Part shown: positions 35,434 through 44,123 of the stretch, piece after piece
Numbering within the stretch: the stretch's first letter is position 1
Layout: each line of letters begins with the position of its first letter
NCBI GenBank assembly: GCA_019247305.1
Contig: JAFAPC010000065.1
Location: forward strand, 1 to 47,411
DNA from: Pseudonocardiales bacterium
GTDB taxonomy: Bacteria > Actinomycetota > Actinomycetes > Mycobacteriales > Pseudonocardiaceae
DNA length: 47,411 nucleotides
Direction of reading: 5' to 3'
Program-made: the position numbers and the translations under genes
Notes under the pieces: generated by a model
The model's database searches: none
Seen by the model: the letters and a program-made list of their open reading frames with translations, nothing else
What the model was told of the DNA's origin: nothing

Positions 35434-36518
35434 ATGGACCCGATCGGGGTGGCACCAGGTGCGGCGAGGTTGCATCTGGTGGATGGGGTGTCGCTGCTGC
35501 GGCCGGAGGATCAGGTCTTTGCGGCGATGTTGGCGGGGTTCGCCAACCAGCAGCTGGCGCGGAACCTGGCTCGCTCGACGGTGGAGGGCCGGGAGAACAC
35601 GGTGCGGGCGTTCGCGGTGTATGTGAACGCGTTCCCGTGGCAGTGGTCGCCGGCGATGGTCGATGAGTGGCTTGGGGACCTGCGCTCGCTGCGGGAGCTG
35701 AAGCGCTCGACGATCCGCTCCTACTCCGAAGCCGTGCGGGCGTTCTGCTCCTTTGTCACCGACCCGGTTTATGACTGGGCGGCGACCTGCGAGAAACATT
35801 TCGGCAGCCACGCGGTGCAGGTGGTGCACGAGTGGAACACCGCCGTGCACGTGCAAGACCATGAGGCCGATCCGACAAAGCGGGCCTTTACCAAGAAGGA
35901 GCTGCACGCGTTCTTTGCGCACTGTGACGAGCAGGTGGCCCGCATCCGCGCGTTCGGTCGGAAGGGCTGGTTGCCCGCGTTTCGCGACGCGACGTTGTTC
36001 AAGACCGCCTACGCGTTTGGGCTGCGGCGCAACGAGACCAGGATGCTCGACGTGGTCGACTTCGGTCGCAACGTCCACGCCGCCGAATTCGGCGCCTACG
36101 GGCTGTGTCGGGTCCGGTCCGGCAAGGCAAAGAAGGGCTCACCACCCAAGCAGCGCAGCGTGTTGAGTGTGTGGGCGTGGACGCCGGAGGTGCTCGAGGA
36201 GTGGTTCTCACCTGGATCAACGAGCGGGACACCATGAACACCGCCACCAACCCGCGCTCGCGGTGGCTGTTCCCCGGCCGCCGCGCGGGACAACCCATGC
36301 ACCCCACAACCCTGGCCGCACTCGTCCACACCCTCGGCGTCCCCACCCGCACCGCCCGCACAGCCGCCATCCGCCAGCACATCCTGGACATGCCAGCAGC
36401 GGTCGTCGCCGACGCCCTCCGCTACCACCCCGTCACCACAGCCAAGATCGACACCCAGATCGGAGTCACCTGGAGTCGCTACGCACCCGGTGATCACACA
36501 AGAACTGGCGACAGTTGA
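35434..36518 (+). pseudogene. tyrosine recombinase/integrase, frameshifted
   Basis: The N-terminal frame (35434 to ~36205) has a SAM-like core-binding domain (GRENTVRAFAVYVNAFPWQW, RSTIRSYSEAVRAFCSFVTD) and the first catalytic Arg in YAFGLRRNETRMLD, then GKAKKGSPPKQRSVL. At 36203-36212 the frame breaks and the rest is read from the frame containing VLTWINERDTMN, GVPTRTARTAAIRQHILDMP, ALRYHPVTTAKI and WSRYAPGDHTR, supplying the C-terminal Arg, His and Tyr. Restored length is ~360 residues. One indel makes the gene non-functional as read, unless it is a sequencing error. Confidence 0.8.
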
Positions 36519-36717
36519 ATACGCGAGCTCGCCAGTCGCAGGTCTCTGGGAAGTAGCAGGGGATCTCGGCTAGCAGGGGCCTGCCGCGCTGCGCCAGCGC
36601 TGCCCGGTGACGTGATCTACTCCGATGCCCGGCTCGGCGAACAGCCCCTCGACATCGCGGTTGAGTCCGAGTAGGCACTAGCATCGCCAGCGGTGCCCCA
36701 TCCGTAGCCGGCGGAGT
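36519..36717. other. short spacer, no gene seen
   Basis: 200 bp between the integrase relic and hicB. A minus-strand frame here has no recognisable features. Nothing else is supported. Confidence 0.4.
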
Positions 36718-36942
36718 TCAGGCGGCAGGAGCGACGGATATCTTGAGGAGGATCGCCTGGGCATCGTTGTCGTACTCGCTCGGGTCGCCCTCTAGCGCGA
36801 ACGCGATCGCGTCCAGGCACTCGCGCTGGGCGTCCTCACGGGTCGCCGTGCCGCCGCCGTTGATGTGCAGAGCAGGCACGCGGTAGTGCCAGGTGTTCAC
36901 CTCGTCATCGAAGAAAAACTCGGCTCGCAGCACGGCGCTCAT
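36718..36942 (-). CDS. hicB: HicB-like antitoxin
   Basis: 74 residues, MSAVLRAEFFFDDEVNTWHY then RVPALHINGGGTATREDAQR and ECLDAIAFALEGDP. This is the small alpha/beta HicB fold (strands followed by the GxxTxxEA-type helix) without an added DNA-binding domain. It is the second gene of a hicAB pair. Confidence 0.65.
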   Translation of the reverse strand: MSAVLRAEFFFDDEVNTWHYRVPALHINGGGTATREDAQRECLDAIAFALEGDPSEYDNDAQAILLKISVAPAA

Positions 36943-36954
36943 GTGATCATTATC

Positions 36955-37157
36955 CTATAGTTTGCGTAACTCGGCAAGGGTGTACCCATAGGCTTGGGCG
37001 ATCCGGGCCATCGCGGCCCGCCCAGGTCAACCCCGTCATGGTAAGCCCAGACGCGCTGCTGATCGTCCTTCACGAGGACACGATGCGACCCACGGCGGCG
37101 GGTCTCGATCCAGCCATCGCGCTTGAGAGCGGCGAGGACGCGGGCAGCTTTGGGCAT
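36955..37157 (-). pseudogene. hicA: HicA-like toxin, frameshifted near the C-terminus
   Basis: MPKAARVLAALKRDGWIETR then RRGSHRVLVKDDQQRVWAYH, with the HicA GSH motif and double-stranded-RNA-binding-like fold. After DGVDLGGP (around 37018) the current frame turns into PRWPGSPKPMGTPL and reads to 36939, whereas the +1 alternative encodes AMARIAQAYGYTLAELRKL with a stop at 36955, which looks like the genuine end. One extra base would explain it. In the present frame the stop overlaps the hicB start (ATGA). The catalytic His remains, so a toxic product cannot be excluded. Confidence 0.65.
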
Positions 37158-37214
37158 GTGGCCGGAAGGATACCGGACGTGATCATCCCGACGCGTGGTC
37201 AGGGGCGGGACGGC

Positions 37215-37955
37215 TCAGCGTGCGGGGGCGGCGGTGAGCTCGGGTTGTTCCGCGCCGTGAGGTATGTCGATACGCTCTTCGCCCGTGCGTAACGCCCGCA
37301 CGATCACCTGCGCGACGTACTCGGGGCTGTGTGCGATCATCCCCGGCCTGAGCTGCTGACCCGGCTGGTAATGGCCGCCGCCGAACTCGGTCGCCGTGAG
37401 CGAGGGCAACACCAGCGACACCGCGATGGCATCCGCCCGCAGTTCCTCGCGGAAGATGGACGTGAGCATGTTGAGCGCGGATTTCGTCGCGGCATACCCG
37501 CCGATACCGGGCAGCACCATTCGCGTGGTGCCGGAGCTGATGTTGACGATTCGACCGGACCGTTGCGCCCGCATCGCCGGCAGGACTGCCTGCGTCATGG
37601 CCACCACGCTGACCACGTTGAGGGCTAGCGCGTGAGTGAACTCATCGAGATCCAGCTCGTCCAGCGGCGTATGCAGACTGACACCGGCATTGTTGACCAA
37701 TCCGTCGATCCGACCGTATCGGTCCAGTGTCGCCGCAACAAGGCGCTGGATTGCCGCCCGGTCAGTGACATCCGTGGGCACCGCTAGCCCGCCATCGAGT
37801 TCCTTACCCAGGCTCTCAAGTCGATCGCCGCGCCGTGCGGCCAGCACGGGATGCGCGCCCGCCTGATGCAGCAGCCGTGCTGTGGCCGCACCGATCCCCG
37901 AGGAAGCGCCCGTGACGATCACCGTCCGGCCGGTCAGATCCCAGACATCCACCAC
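37215..37955 (-). CDS. short-chain dehydrogenase/reductase
   Basis: 246-residue NAD(P)-dependent oxidoreductase with the Rossmann signature TGASSGIG (residues 15-22), NNAG, and the catalytic Ser (NISSGT) and Tyr/Lys (GYAATKSALN). The ARR after the second strand favours NADP. Substrate unknown; classical SDR family. GTG start. Downstream of, and in the same direction as, the FUSC-like gene (48 bp apart), so they may be cotranscribed. Confidence 0.9.
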   Translation of the reverse strand: MVDVWDLTGRTVIVTGASSGIGAATARLLHQAGAHPVLAARRGDRLESLGKELDGGLAVPTDVTDRAAIQRLVAATLDRYGRIDGLVNNAGVSLHTPLDELDLDEFTHALALNVVSVVAMTQAVLPAMRAQRSGRIVNISSGTTRMVLPGIGGYAATKSALNMLTSIFREELRADAIAVSLVLPSLTATEFGGGHYQPGQQLRPGMIAHSPEYVAQVIVRALRTGEERIDIPHGAEQPELTAAPAR

Positions 37956-38003
37956 CCCATCTTGCCTGACGCCACCGTGCGGAGTTTTTCGGCTACGCCG
38001 GCG

Positions 38004-39161
38004 CTACACCGGCGGCAGGCCAAGCGCCTCATCGACCCGGGCCAGGACCTCGACGTCGTCGGCTCCGGCTCCCCGCAGCACATCGATGGCTGTCGAGCGC
38101 AGCTGACCGACGATCATGATGAGGGACAGCGGCGGCCCCTGGGGAAGCAACTGGCCGGCCAGGCGGAGCGCGTCTCCCACGGCCGCCTCGGCGTGCTCGG
38201 TCAAGCGTTTCCCCGCCTCACCTGACCCTGCCCGCCCAGTGCCCAGCCCGGCGGTCAGCCCAGTGGCCAGCCCGGTGGCCAGCGCGGTGTGGACGGCGCG
38301 CACCGCAACGGCGAACAAACGCAGCGCCGCGCCCAGCTCCGGCGGCGGCGTTGCCGACAGCCGGGTCAGCGTGACACCGGCCCGGGCCAACACCCGCGTG
38401 TTCCGCACGGCGTAGTCCATCTGACGAGTGACCGCCTCGAGTGTCCGGAGCCCACCGAGGCGCCGCCGTCGCCCGGCGTGCAGCCACAGCCCCTCCCCGG
38501 CCGCCACCACCGCGGTCTGGAACCGCTGCACCGCGGCGTCCGCCTGCCGCGCCCGATCCAGAGCCTCCCGCGCTGCCGGCTCGTCGTGTCGGTCGAGCGC
38601 GGCGGCGAGTTCCTCCAGCACGCTCGCGAGTTCACCGAACAGCTGTCCTGACTCCCGGATCAGGAGCCGCACCGGGTCACGGGCCACGGTGAGCTGACTC
38701 GTCAGGAGCGCGACCACGCCACCGATGAGCGCATCGACGAACCGCAACGGCACGGCGGTGTGCGCCGAGGGCGCGACGACGACGAGGTACAACGCAGACA
38801 CCGCCGCCTGAACCAGGGACACCGTGCTCGCCCCGATCGCTACCGCGACAGTGAGCGTCAGCAGGATGACCGTGAAAATGGTCCACGTCCGATGGGTGCC
38901 CAGGGCCCGCGCGACCACATCGGCGACCAGAACACCCCCCGCAACACCGAGGATGATCTCAACCGCCCGCCGCGTCCGCTGGCCCCGCACCTGCCCCAAC
39001 ACGATGAGCGCCGCTGCTGGCGCGAAGAACGGCTGGGGATTGCCAATGAAGGCGGTGTCAACAAGCCACGCCACGGTGGCCGCGGCGGTCGACTCCACCA
39101 CCAGCACCCAGCCCTGCCGCAGCCGGCCAGCGGAGATCCGCAGCCAGCCCATCACGCTCAC
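38004..39161 (-). CDS. FUSC-like (aromatic acid exporter family) membrane protein
   Basis: 385 residues. The first ~165 contain about six transmembrane helices (STAAATVAWLVDTAFIG, AALIVLGQVRGQRTRRAVEI, ILGVAGGVLVADVVARALG, FTVILLTLTVAVAIGAST, ALIGGVVALLTSQLTV), the FUSC-like membrane half, and the remainder is a long helical cytoplasmic domain with a small internal repeat (ALATGLATGLTAGLGTG). Related proteins export aromatic or other organic acids. A single FUSC half suggests it works as a dimer. GTG start is likely. Confidence 0.8.
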   Translation of the reverse strand: MSVMGWLRISAGRLRQGWVLVVESTAAATVAWLVDTAFIGNPQPFFAPAAALIVLGQVRGQRTRRAVEIILGVAGGVLVADVVARALGTHRTWTIFTVILLTLTVAVAIGASTVSLVQAAVSALYLVVVAPSAHTAVPLRFVDALIGGVVALLTSQLTVARDPVRLLIRESGQLFGELASVLEELAAALDRHDEPAAREALDRARQADAAVQRFQTAVVAAGEGLWLHAGRRRRLGGLRTLEAVTRQMDYAVRNTRVLARAGVTLTRLSATPPPELGAALRLFAVAVRAVHTALATGLATGLTAGLGTGRAGSGEAGKRLTEHAEAAVGDALRLAGQLLPQGPPLSLIMIVGQLRSTAIDVLRGAGADDVEVLARVDEALGLPPV

Positions 39162-39317
39162 GCCGTTTCACCCCGCCACCGTCAGACCCCCTGAGCAGCC
39201 TGCCACGCACTGTCGAAGGCGGGTGGGAGCAAATAATTGAAGACAGAGTGACCTGTGGCCCGCTCAGCAGGCATCCAGAGCTGGCAGCGGGTCAAGGTCG
39301 GTAGCAAGGAGGTAGTC

Positions 39318-40373
39318 ATGCCCGCAGTGACCGTCGACGACGTCCTCGCCTTGCCACGCATCCCCGCTGTGGACCCGGCTAGCGCCGTCGAGCGGACGGT
39401 CCGCTCGGTGACGACCGCGCCGAGCGGTGTGGAGGGCGAGGGCTTCCCGGTGCGGCGCGCGTTCGCCGGGGTCAGCATGCGCGAGCTTGACCCGTTCGTG
39501 CACATGGATCAGATGGGCGAGGTGGACTACGCCCCTGGTGAGCCTAAAGGCACCCCCTGGCATCCACATCGCGGGTTCGAAACCGTCACCTACATGATTG
39601 ATGGCATCTTTGACCACCACGACTCCACCGGCGGCGGGGGACGGATCACCAACGGGGATACCCAGTGGATGACCGCCGGTGCCGGGATCCTGCACATCGA
39701 GGCGCCACCGGAGCAGCTGGTGGTCTCCGGGGGGCTGTTCCACGGCATCCAGCTGTGGGTGAACCTGCCCGCAGCGAGCAAGTGGACCCCGCCCCGATAC
39801 CAGGACATCCGCGGTCGACAAGCGAGACTGCTCTCCTCCCCGGACGGTGGCGCGCTGGTCCGGGTGATCGCCGGACAGGTCGCCGGGCACGCTGGCCCCG
39901 GCACAACCTTCACCCCAATAACCATGATCCACACCACGGTCAGTCCCGGTGCGACGCTCCAGCTGCCCTGGCCGGCGGACTACACCGCGCTGGCCTACCT
40001 GCTCGCCGGGCGGGGCAACGTCGGCACCGAGCGCCGGCCCATCCACACCGGGCAGCTAGCCGTGTTCGGACCAGGCGACACCGTGCGGATCGCCGCCGAC
40101 ACCCGGCAGGACAGCCACCACCCGAACCTTGAGGTGCTCCTGCTCGGGGGGCTCCCCATCGGTGAGCCGGTTGTGCACTACGGCCCCTTCGTGATGAACA
40201 CCAAGCAAGAGATCACCCAGGCCATGGCCGACTACCAAGCCGGGCGGCTCGGCCAGATCCCCGCCCAATCGGTACCCCACCACCAGCCCGACGCCGCGAC
40301 CCTGCCCTACCTCGACGCCGGACCGCCGGACCCAACGCACAGCAATGAAGCCCCGCCTCGGGCGCGCGACTGA
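39318..40373 (+). CDS. pirin family protein
   Basis: 351 residues, ATG with AAGGAGG six bases upstream; upstream in-frame sequence to 39255 is not needed. Bicupin protein: the N-terminal cupin has the metal ligands in HPHRGFETVTYMIDG and ILHIEA (two His, then His and Glu), with DTQWMTAGAGI between. Pirins of this kind are iron-dependent and may have quercetinase activity or act as redox-sensing cofactors. It is followed by the malic enzyme remnant; a second, unrelated pirin lies at 44124. Confidence 0.9.
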   Translation: MPAVTVDDVLALPRIPAVDPASAVERTVRSVTTAPSGVEGEGFPVRRAFAGVSMRELDPFVHMDQMGEVDYAPGEPKGTPWHPHRGFETVTYMIDGIFDHHDSTGGGGRITNGDTQWMTAGAGILHIEAPPEQLVVSGGLFHGIQLWVNLPAASKWTPPRYQDIRGRQARLLSSPDGGALVRVIAGQVAGHAGPGTTFTPITMIHTTVSPGATLQLPWPADYTALAYLLAGRGNVGTERRPIHTGQLAVFGPGDTVRIAADTRQDSHHPNLEVLLLGGLPIGEPVVHYGPFVMNTKQEITQAMADYQAGRLGQIPAQSVPHHQPDAATLPYLDAGPPDPTHSNEAPPRARD

Positions 40374-40411
40374 TGATAGCCATTCGGTCCCCATCAAGAA
40401 AAGGACGACTC

Positions 40412-41346
40412 GTGACTATCTGGACCGTTACCAGTTCCTTCCCTCGGGGACGGGATTTGCTGAGGGATCCGCGCTATAACCGTGGCACGGCATTTACTGC
40501 TCAGGAGCGTTCGGCGCTGGGTCTACAAGGGCTGCTTCTGGCGGCCGTGCAGTCTCTTGAGGAGCAGGCGATTGAGCGCTACAGCCACGAGTACCGCCGC
40601 CCAGACGGCGTCTACTTGTCGATTGACGACATCGACGGTGTGGAGAGCGCGTTTCGCAACTACGGGCTGAGCTCCGATGACGTGGATCTGAAGCGACCTG
40701 CGGGATTTCCAGCAGCCCTACGCCAGGCCGCGCTCGGAGCTCTCCCACTGGAGCACCGGCCCGCACGGGGCCCGATTGGCCTGGCTGAGGTCGTCGCGAA
40801 GGTGCACCCCACGATCATGGTCGGCACCTCCACCGCGGGGGGCGCGTTCACCGAGCCAATCCTGCGCGAGATGGCCAAGCACGTACAGCGGCCGATGATT
40901 TTCCCACTGTCGAACCCGACCGAGCGGATCGAGGCGCTGCCCCGCGACGTCATATCTGGACCGACGGACACGGCCTGGTTGCTACCGGCACACCCTGGGA
41001 TCCGGTCTCCTACCGGGGCCCCGAGTACGTGATCGGGCAGGCCAACAACGCGTTGGTCTACCCGGGCATCGGGCTGGGCACGATCGTCTCGCGCGCCAGG
41101 GCCGTCACCGATGGCATGCTCCTTGCCGCCGCCGACGCGATCGCAGGGCTCGTCGATGTTCACCAGCCCGGCGCTGGGCTGCTGCCTGAGGTGCCCAACC
41201 TGCGCGCCACCTCCGCGACCGTCGCGGTCGCCGTCGCCCAGCAGGCCGCCCACGACGGGATAGCCCAGGCCGAGCTGGCCGACCCGATCCAGGCTGTCCA
41301 GGACGCGATGTGGCACGCGGCCTACCCGACCCTTGAGGTGTTCTGA
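40412..41346 (+). pseudogene. NAD-type malic enzyme, deleted and frameshifted
   Basis: Recognisable malic enzyme segments are joined without their middles: LLRDPRYNRGTAFTAQERSA and LQGLLLAAVQSLEEQ run directly into AIERYSHEYRRPDGVYLSID (about 45 residues missing). After SSDDVDL about 250 residues, including the metal-binding and NAD-binding regions, are missing before EVVAKVHPTIMVGTSTAGGA, then NPTERIEALPRDV. A frameshift at ~40960 separates this from TDGHGLVATGTPWDPVSYRG, GQANNALVYPGIGLGTIVSR and the C-terminus. The GTG start and AAAAGGA are intact. The stop overlaps the fumC start (TGATG), the remains of a malate operon. Confidence 0.88.
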
Positions 41347-42440
41347 TGATCCACGCCGATATCCAGCGACTTCGCGCCGTGCCCGTCGGAACCGGGGGCA
41401 GTGGAACGCGCGTCGAGACCGACTCCATGGGCTCCATCGACGTGCCGGCCGAGCACTACTGGGAAGCGCAGACCCAGCGCTCGCTCATCCACTTCTCGAT
41501 CGGCGAGGACCACATGCCCAAGGCGGTCTACCACGCCTATGGCTATATCAAGAAGGCCGCGGCGCTGATCAACGCCGAGGCCGGGCGGCTGGATGCCACT
41601 CTGGCGCTAGCGATCACCACAGCGGCCGATGAGGTGATCGCGGGCAAGCTCGACGCCGAGTTCCCGCTGTATGTCTGGCAGACCGGCTCAGGCACGCAGT
41701 CGAACATGAACGTCAACGAGGTGATCGCCAACCGGGCCAGCCAGCTGCTCGGCGGCACACTGGGCACCAAGCACCCGGTCCATCCCAACGACCACGTCAA
41801 CATGGGGCAGTCGTCCAACGACAGCTTCCCCACCGCGATGCACATCGCCACCCTGCTCACCATCGGCGGGCACACACTGCCGCGGCTGACTGATCTCGCC
41901 GATGCCATCTGGGCGAAAGCCGTGGAATGGGTGGACGTGGTCAAAATCGGCCGCACCCATCTCCAGGACGCTACCCCCCTGACAGTCGGCCAGGAATGGT
42001 CAGGCTGGGCCGTGCAGCTGCGCGACGCCCGTGACCGGCTCCAGCGCGCGCTGAGTGCCTGCCACGAACTCGCCGCGGGCGGCACCGCCGTCGGAACGGG
42101 GCTCAACGCCATGCGGCCGATCATCATCAACAACGTGCTGCACTCAGCCGGCATCCTCGGCGACGCCAGCGACAAGCTACGCCGCTACAGCATCGAGCAC
42201 ACTACGCTCAACCGGGACACCATCGAACAGTACGTCCAGCGGTCACTGATGCTCATCACCGCACTTAGCCCATACATCGGCTACGACAAAGCCTCCGCGA
42301 TCGCCCACAAAGCCGACGACGAAGGCACCACCCTCCGCGACGCGGCACTATCCATGGGGGTCTCCGCCGCCGACTTCGACCGCATCGTCAACCCTACGAC
42401 AATGGTCGGCCACCCCAGGCGCGACCTCGGAATCGAATAA
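41346..42440 (+). CDS. fumC: class II fumarase with an internal in-frame deletion
   Basis: Class II fumarases interconvert fumarate and malate as ~460-residue tetramers. This open frame gives only 364 residues. The N-terminal part is intact (GTGGSGTRVETDSMGSI, WQTGSGTQSNMNVNEVIANR, GQSSNDSFPTAMHIA, KIGRTHLQDATPLTVGQEWS). After GGTAVGTGLNA the sequence jumps to MRPIIINNVLHSAGILGDAS and the normal C-terminal helices. About 105 residues are gone, including the GSSxMPxKxNP loop with the catalytic Ser. It can be translated but should be inactive as a fumarase. It directly follows the malic enzyme remnant. Confidence 0.85.
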   Translation: MIHADIQRLRAVPVGTGGSGTRVETDSMGSIDVPAEHYWEAQTQRSLIHFSIGEDHMPKAVYHAYGYIKKAAALINAEAGRLDATLALAITTAADEVIAGKLDAEFPLYVWQTGSGTQSNMNVNEVIANRASQLLGGTLGTKHPVHPNDHVNMGQSSNDSFPTAMHIATLLTIGGHTLPRLTDLADAIWAKAVEWVDVVKIGRTHLQDATPLTVGQEWSGWAVQLRDARDRLQRALSACHELAAGGTAVGTGLNAMRPIIINNVLHSAGILGDASDKLRRYSIEHTTLNRDTIEQYVQRSLMLITALSPYIGYDKASAIAHKADDEGTTLRDAALSMGVSAADFDRIVNPTTMVGHPRRDLGIE

Positions 42441-42477
42441 CGGAACGGCCCCCTCCCCCGCTGGCGGTGCACATTGT

Positions 42478-43503
42478 TCACCTCTTCAGGTCGCCGATTC
42501 CTACATCGTCGGGCGGGGCCTGGATCTCCGGTGTCGCGCCCACCTCGGCCACGGCGCCGGGCGGATCGGGGAGGTCGTCGAGGAAGCCGGCGGCAGGCAC
42601 GAAGAAGAGTGTGCCGGTCACGGGAGTGGAAAAGTCCAGAATCCGATCGTAGTTTCCCGGTGGGTTTCCCAGGAACATGTGCTCCAGCATCTTCTCGGTG
42701 ACGGCGGGGGTGCGGGCGTACCCGATGAAGTACGTGCCGAACTCACGGCGGCCAACGGTGCCGAAGGGCATGTTGTCGCGGAGGATCTGCCGCTCGGTGC
42801 CGTCGGGATCGGTGATCGTGGTCAGGGCGACGTGGGAGTTGTCCGGCTTAAGGGCGTCGTCGAGCTCGATGTTGGACAGCTTGGTACGGCCGATCACCTT
42901 CTCCTGGGCTTCGACGGGCAGGGCGTTCCACGCCCGCAGATTGTGCAGGTACTTCTGCACGATCACATAGCTTCCCCCGGCGAACTCCGGGTCCTCCTGG
43001 CCGATCAGGACCGCGGCACGGGCCGCCGGCCCGAGGGGGTTCTCGGTCCCGTCAACGAATCCGAGCAGGTCACGGAGGTCGAAGTAGTTGAATCCGTGCA
43101 CTTCATCGCGGACCGTCACAGCGTCGCCTAGGTGATTCATAATGTGGTAAGCCAGCTCAAAGCACGGGTACAACTGGGTGGCCCGGATGTGAAAAAGCAG
43201 GTCTCCGGGCGTGGACACCGCGCGGTGCTCGGGTCCGATCAGGTCCCGGAAAGGATGCAGCTCGGCCGGACGCGGCCCACTGACCAGGCGATCCCAGGCC
43301 TGCGACCCAACACCGACGACGCAACTGAGCCTGCCCTCCGGCACGCGGAAACCGACCGACCGCTGCAGGCCCGCCAAACCGGACAGCAACTCGCGCGCGA
43401 CGGGCTCGCCGCCCGGATCGATCGTCACCACCAAGAAGATCGCCGCAGTCGTCAGGGGGCTCAGCACCGGCTGCGGGACCACCCCAGGGTCAGGTTCCGC
43501 CAT
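42478..43503 (-). CDS. DyP-type heme peroxidase with encapsulin-targeting tail
   Basis: 341 residues from ATG 43503 (a GTG two codons earlier is possible); GAGGGGTGAGG precedes it. Diagnostic features are GFVDGTENP with catalytic Asp151, the proximal His in NSHVALTT (His225) and the distal Arg in ILRDNMPFG (Arg243). B-type DyP by length and motifs; it oxidises dyes and other aromatics with hydrogen peroxide. The C-terminus PPDDVGIGDLKR matches the actinobacterial encapsulin cargo-loading peptide (GIGxLKR), so the enzyme is probably packaged in an encapsulin shell. The usual adjacent encapsulin gene is missing; fumC converges from the other side. Confidence 0.92.
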   Translation of the reverse strand: MAEPDPGVVPQPVLSPLTTAAIFLVVTIDPGGEPVARELLSGLAGLQRSVGFRVPEGRLSCVVGVGSQAWDRLVSGPRPAELHPFRDLIGPEHRAVSTPGDLLFHIRATQLYPCFELAYHIMNHLGDAVTVRDEVHGFNYFDLRDLLGFVDGTENPLGPAARAAVLIGQEDPEFAGGSYVIVQKYLHNLRAWNALPVEAQEKVIGRTKLSNIELDDALKPDNSHVALTTITDPDGTERQILRDNMPFGTVGRREFGTYFIGYARTPAVTEKMLEHMFLGNPPGNYDRILDFSTPVTGTLFFVPAAGFLDDLPDPPGAVAEVGATPEIQAPPDDVGIGDLKR

Positions 43504-43518
43504 CCTCACCCCTCACGT

Positions 43519-44082
43519 TCAGACCAAGTCTGTCATGGCCGGGGTCCTGTCATGGCCCGGAGTCGTCGGTGCCGTCCGGTCGTGTTGTAGGCGGGCCAGC
43601 ACGTGTTGGGCGATGGTGTGCAAGGTGTCGATCTGTTCGGTGGTGAGCTGGTCGAAGACCAGGCCTCGGACGGTGTTCGCGTGGCGCGGCGCGGCGCGGG
43701 CGATGGCGCGGCGGCCGTGGGGAGTGAGCACGATAAACGCGCCACGGGCGTCGTCGGGGCAGCCCTGACGGGCGATGAGCCCGCGCCGTTGCATGCGGGC
43801 GAGGTGGTGTGACAACCGGCTCTTTTCCCACTGCAGGGCCTGAGCCAGGGCAAGGACCCGGATGCGCTCGTCGGGCTGGTCCGTGAGCTGGACCAGGACG
43901 TCGAAGTCAGCCAGGGACAACCCGGAGTCGGCCTGCAGCTGGCGGTGCAGCCGGGCCATGAGCTGGGCGTTCATCGCCAGATAGCCGCGCCAGGCACGCT
44001 GCTGGTGCTCATCGAGCCACCGAGGTTCGCTCACCCGCTCGACTCTACCGGGAATAGTTGACACGCCATCCATGTTGGTCAC
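43519..44082 (-). CDS. MarR-family regulator
   Basis: 187 residues. The winged-helix core is clear: LSLADFDVLVQLTDQPDERI, LAQALQWEKSRLSHHLARMQ, RRGLIARQGCPDDARGAFIV and LTPHGRRAIARAAPRH. No conserved N-terminal peroxide-sensing Cys of the OhrR type is seen; the only Cys is in the wing. It is divergent from a pirin gene across a 41-bp gap with inverted repeats, and 15 bp upstream of the DyP gene in the same direction, so it probably controls both. The first ATG (44082) or the ATG three codons later may be used. Confidence 0.9.
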   Translation of the reverse strand: MTNMDGVSTIPGRVERVSEPRWLDEHQQRAWRGYLAMNAQLMARLHRQLQADSGLSLADFDVLVQLTDQPDERIRVLALAQALQWEKSRLSHHLARMQRRGLIARQGCPDDARGAFIVLTPHGRRAIARAAPRHANTVRGLVFDQLTTEQIDTLHTIAQHVLARLQHDRTAPTTPGHDRTPAMTDLV

Positions 44083-44106
44083 GACATCGATGACATGTCA
44101 ACCAAC
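44057..44106. promoter_or_regulatory. MarR operator candidate between marR-type gene and pirin
   Basis: GTTGACA (44057-44063) is inversely repeated as TGTCAAC (44096-44102), and GTTGGT (44074-44079) as ACCAAC (44101-44106). TTGACA/TGTCAA half-sites are typical of MarR-family operators. The pirin ribosome binding site GAAGGAGGA follows directly. Confidence 0.5.
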
Positions 44107-44123
44107 CGAAGGAGGACCACGCG

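Noticed and set aside
35131..36078. 315-codon minus-strand frame over the integrase
   Set aside because: It is the antisense shadow of the integrase, rich in Arg/His/Pro, without supporting signals.
36519..36717. Attachment site or tRNA fragment next to the integrase
   Set aside because: No tRNA-like sequence or direct repeat flanking the island was found on either side of the integrase.
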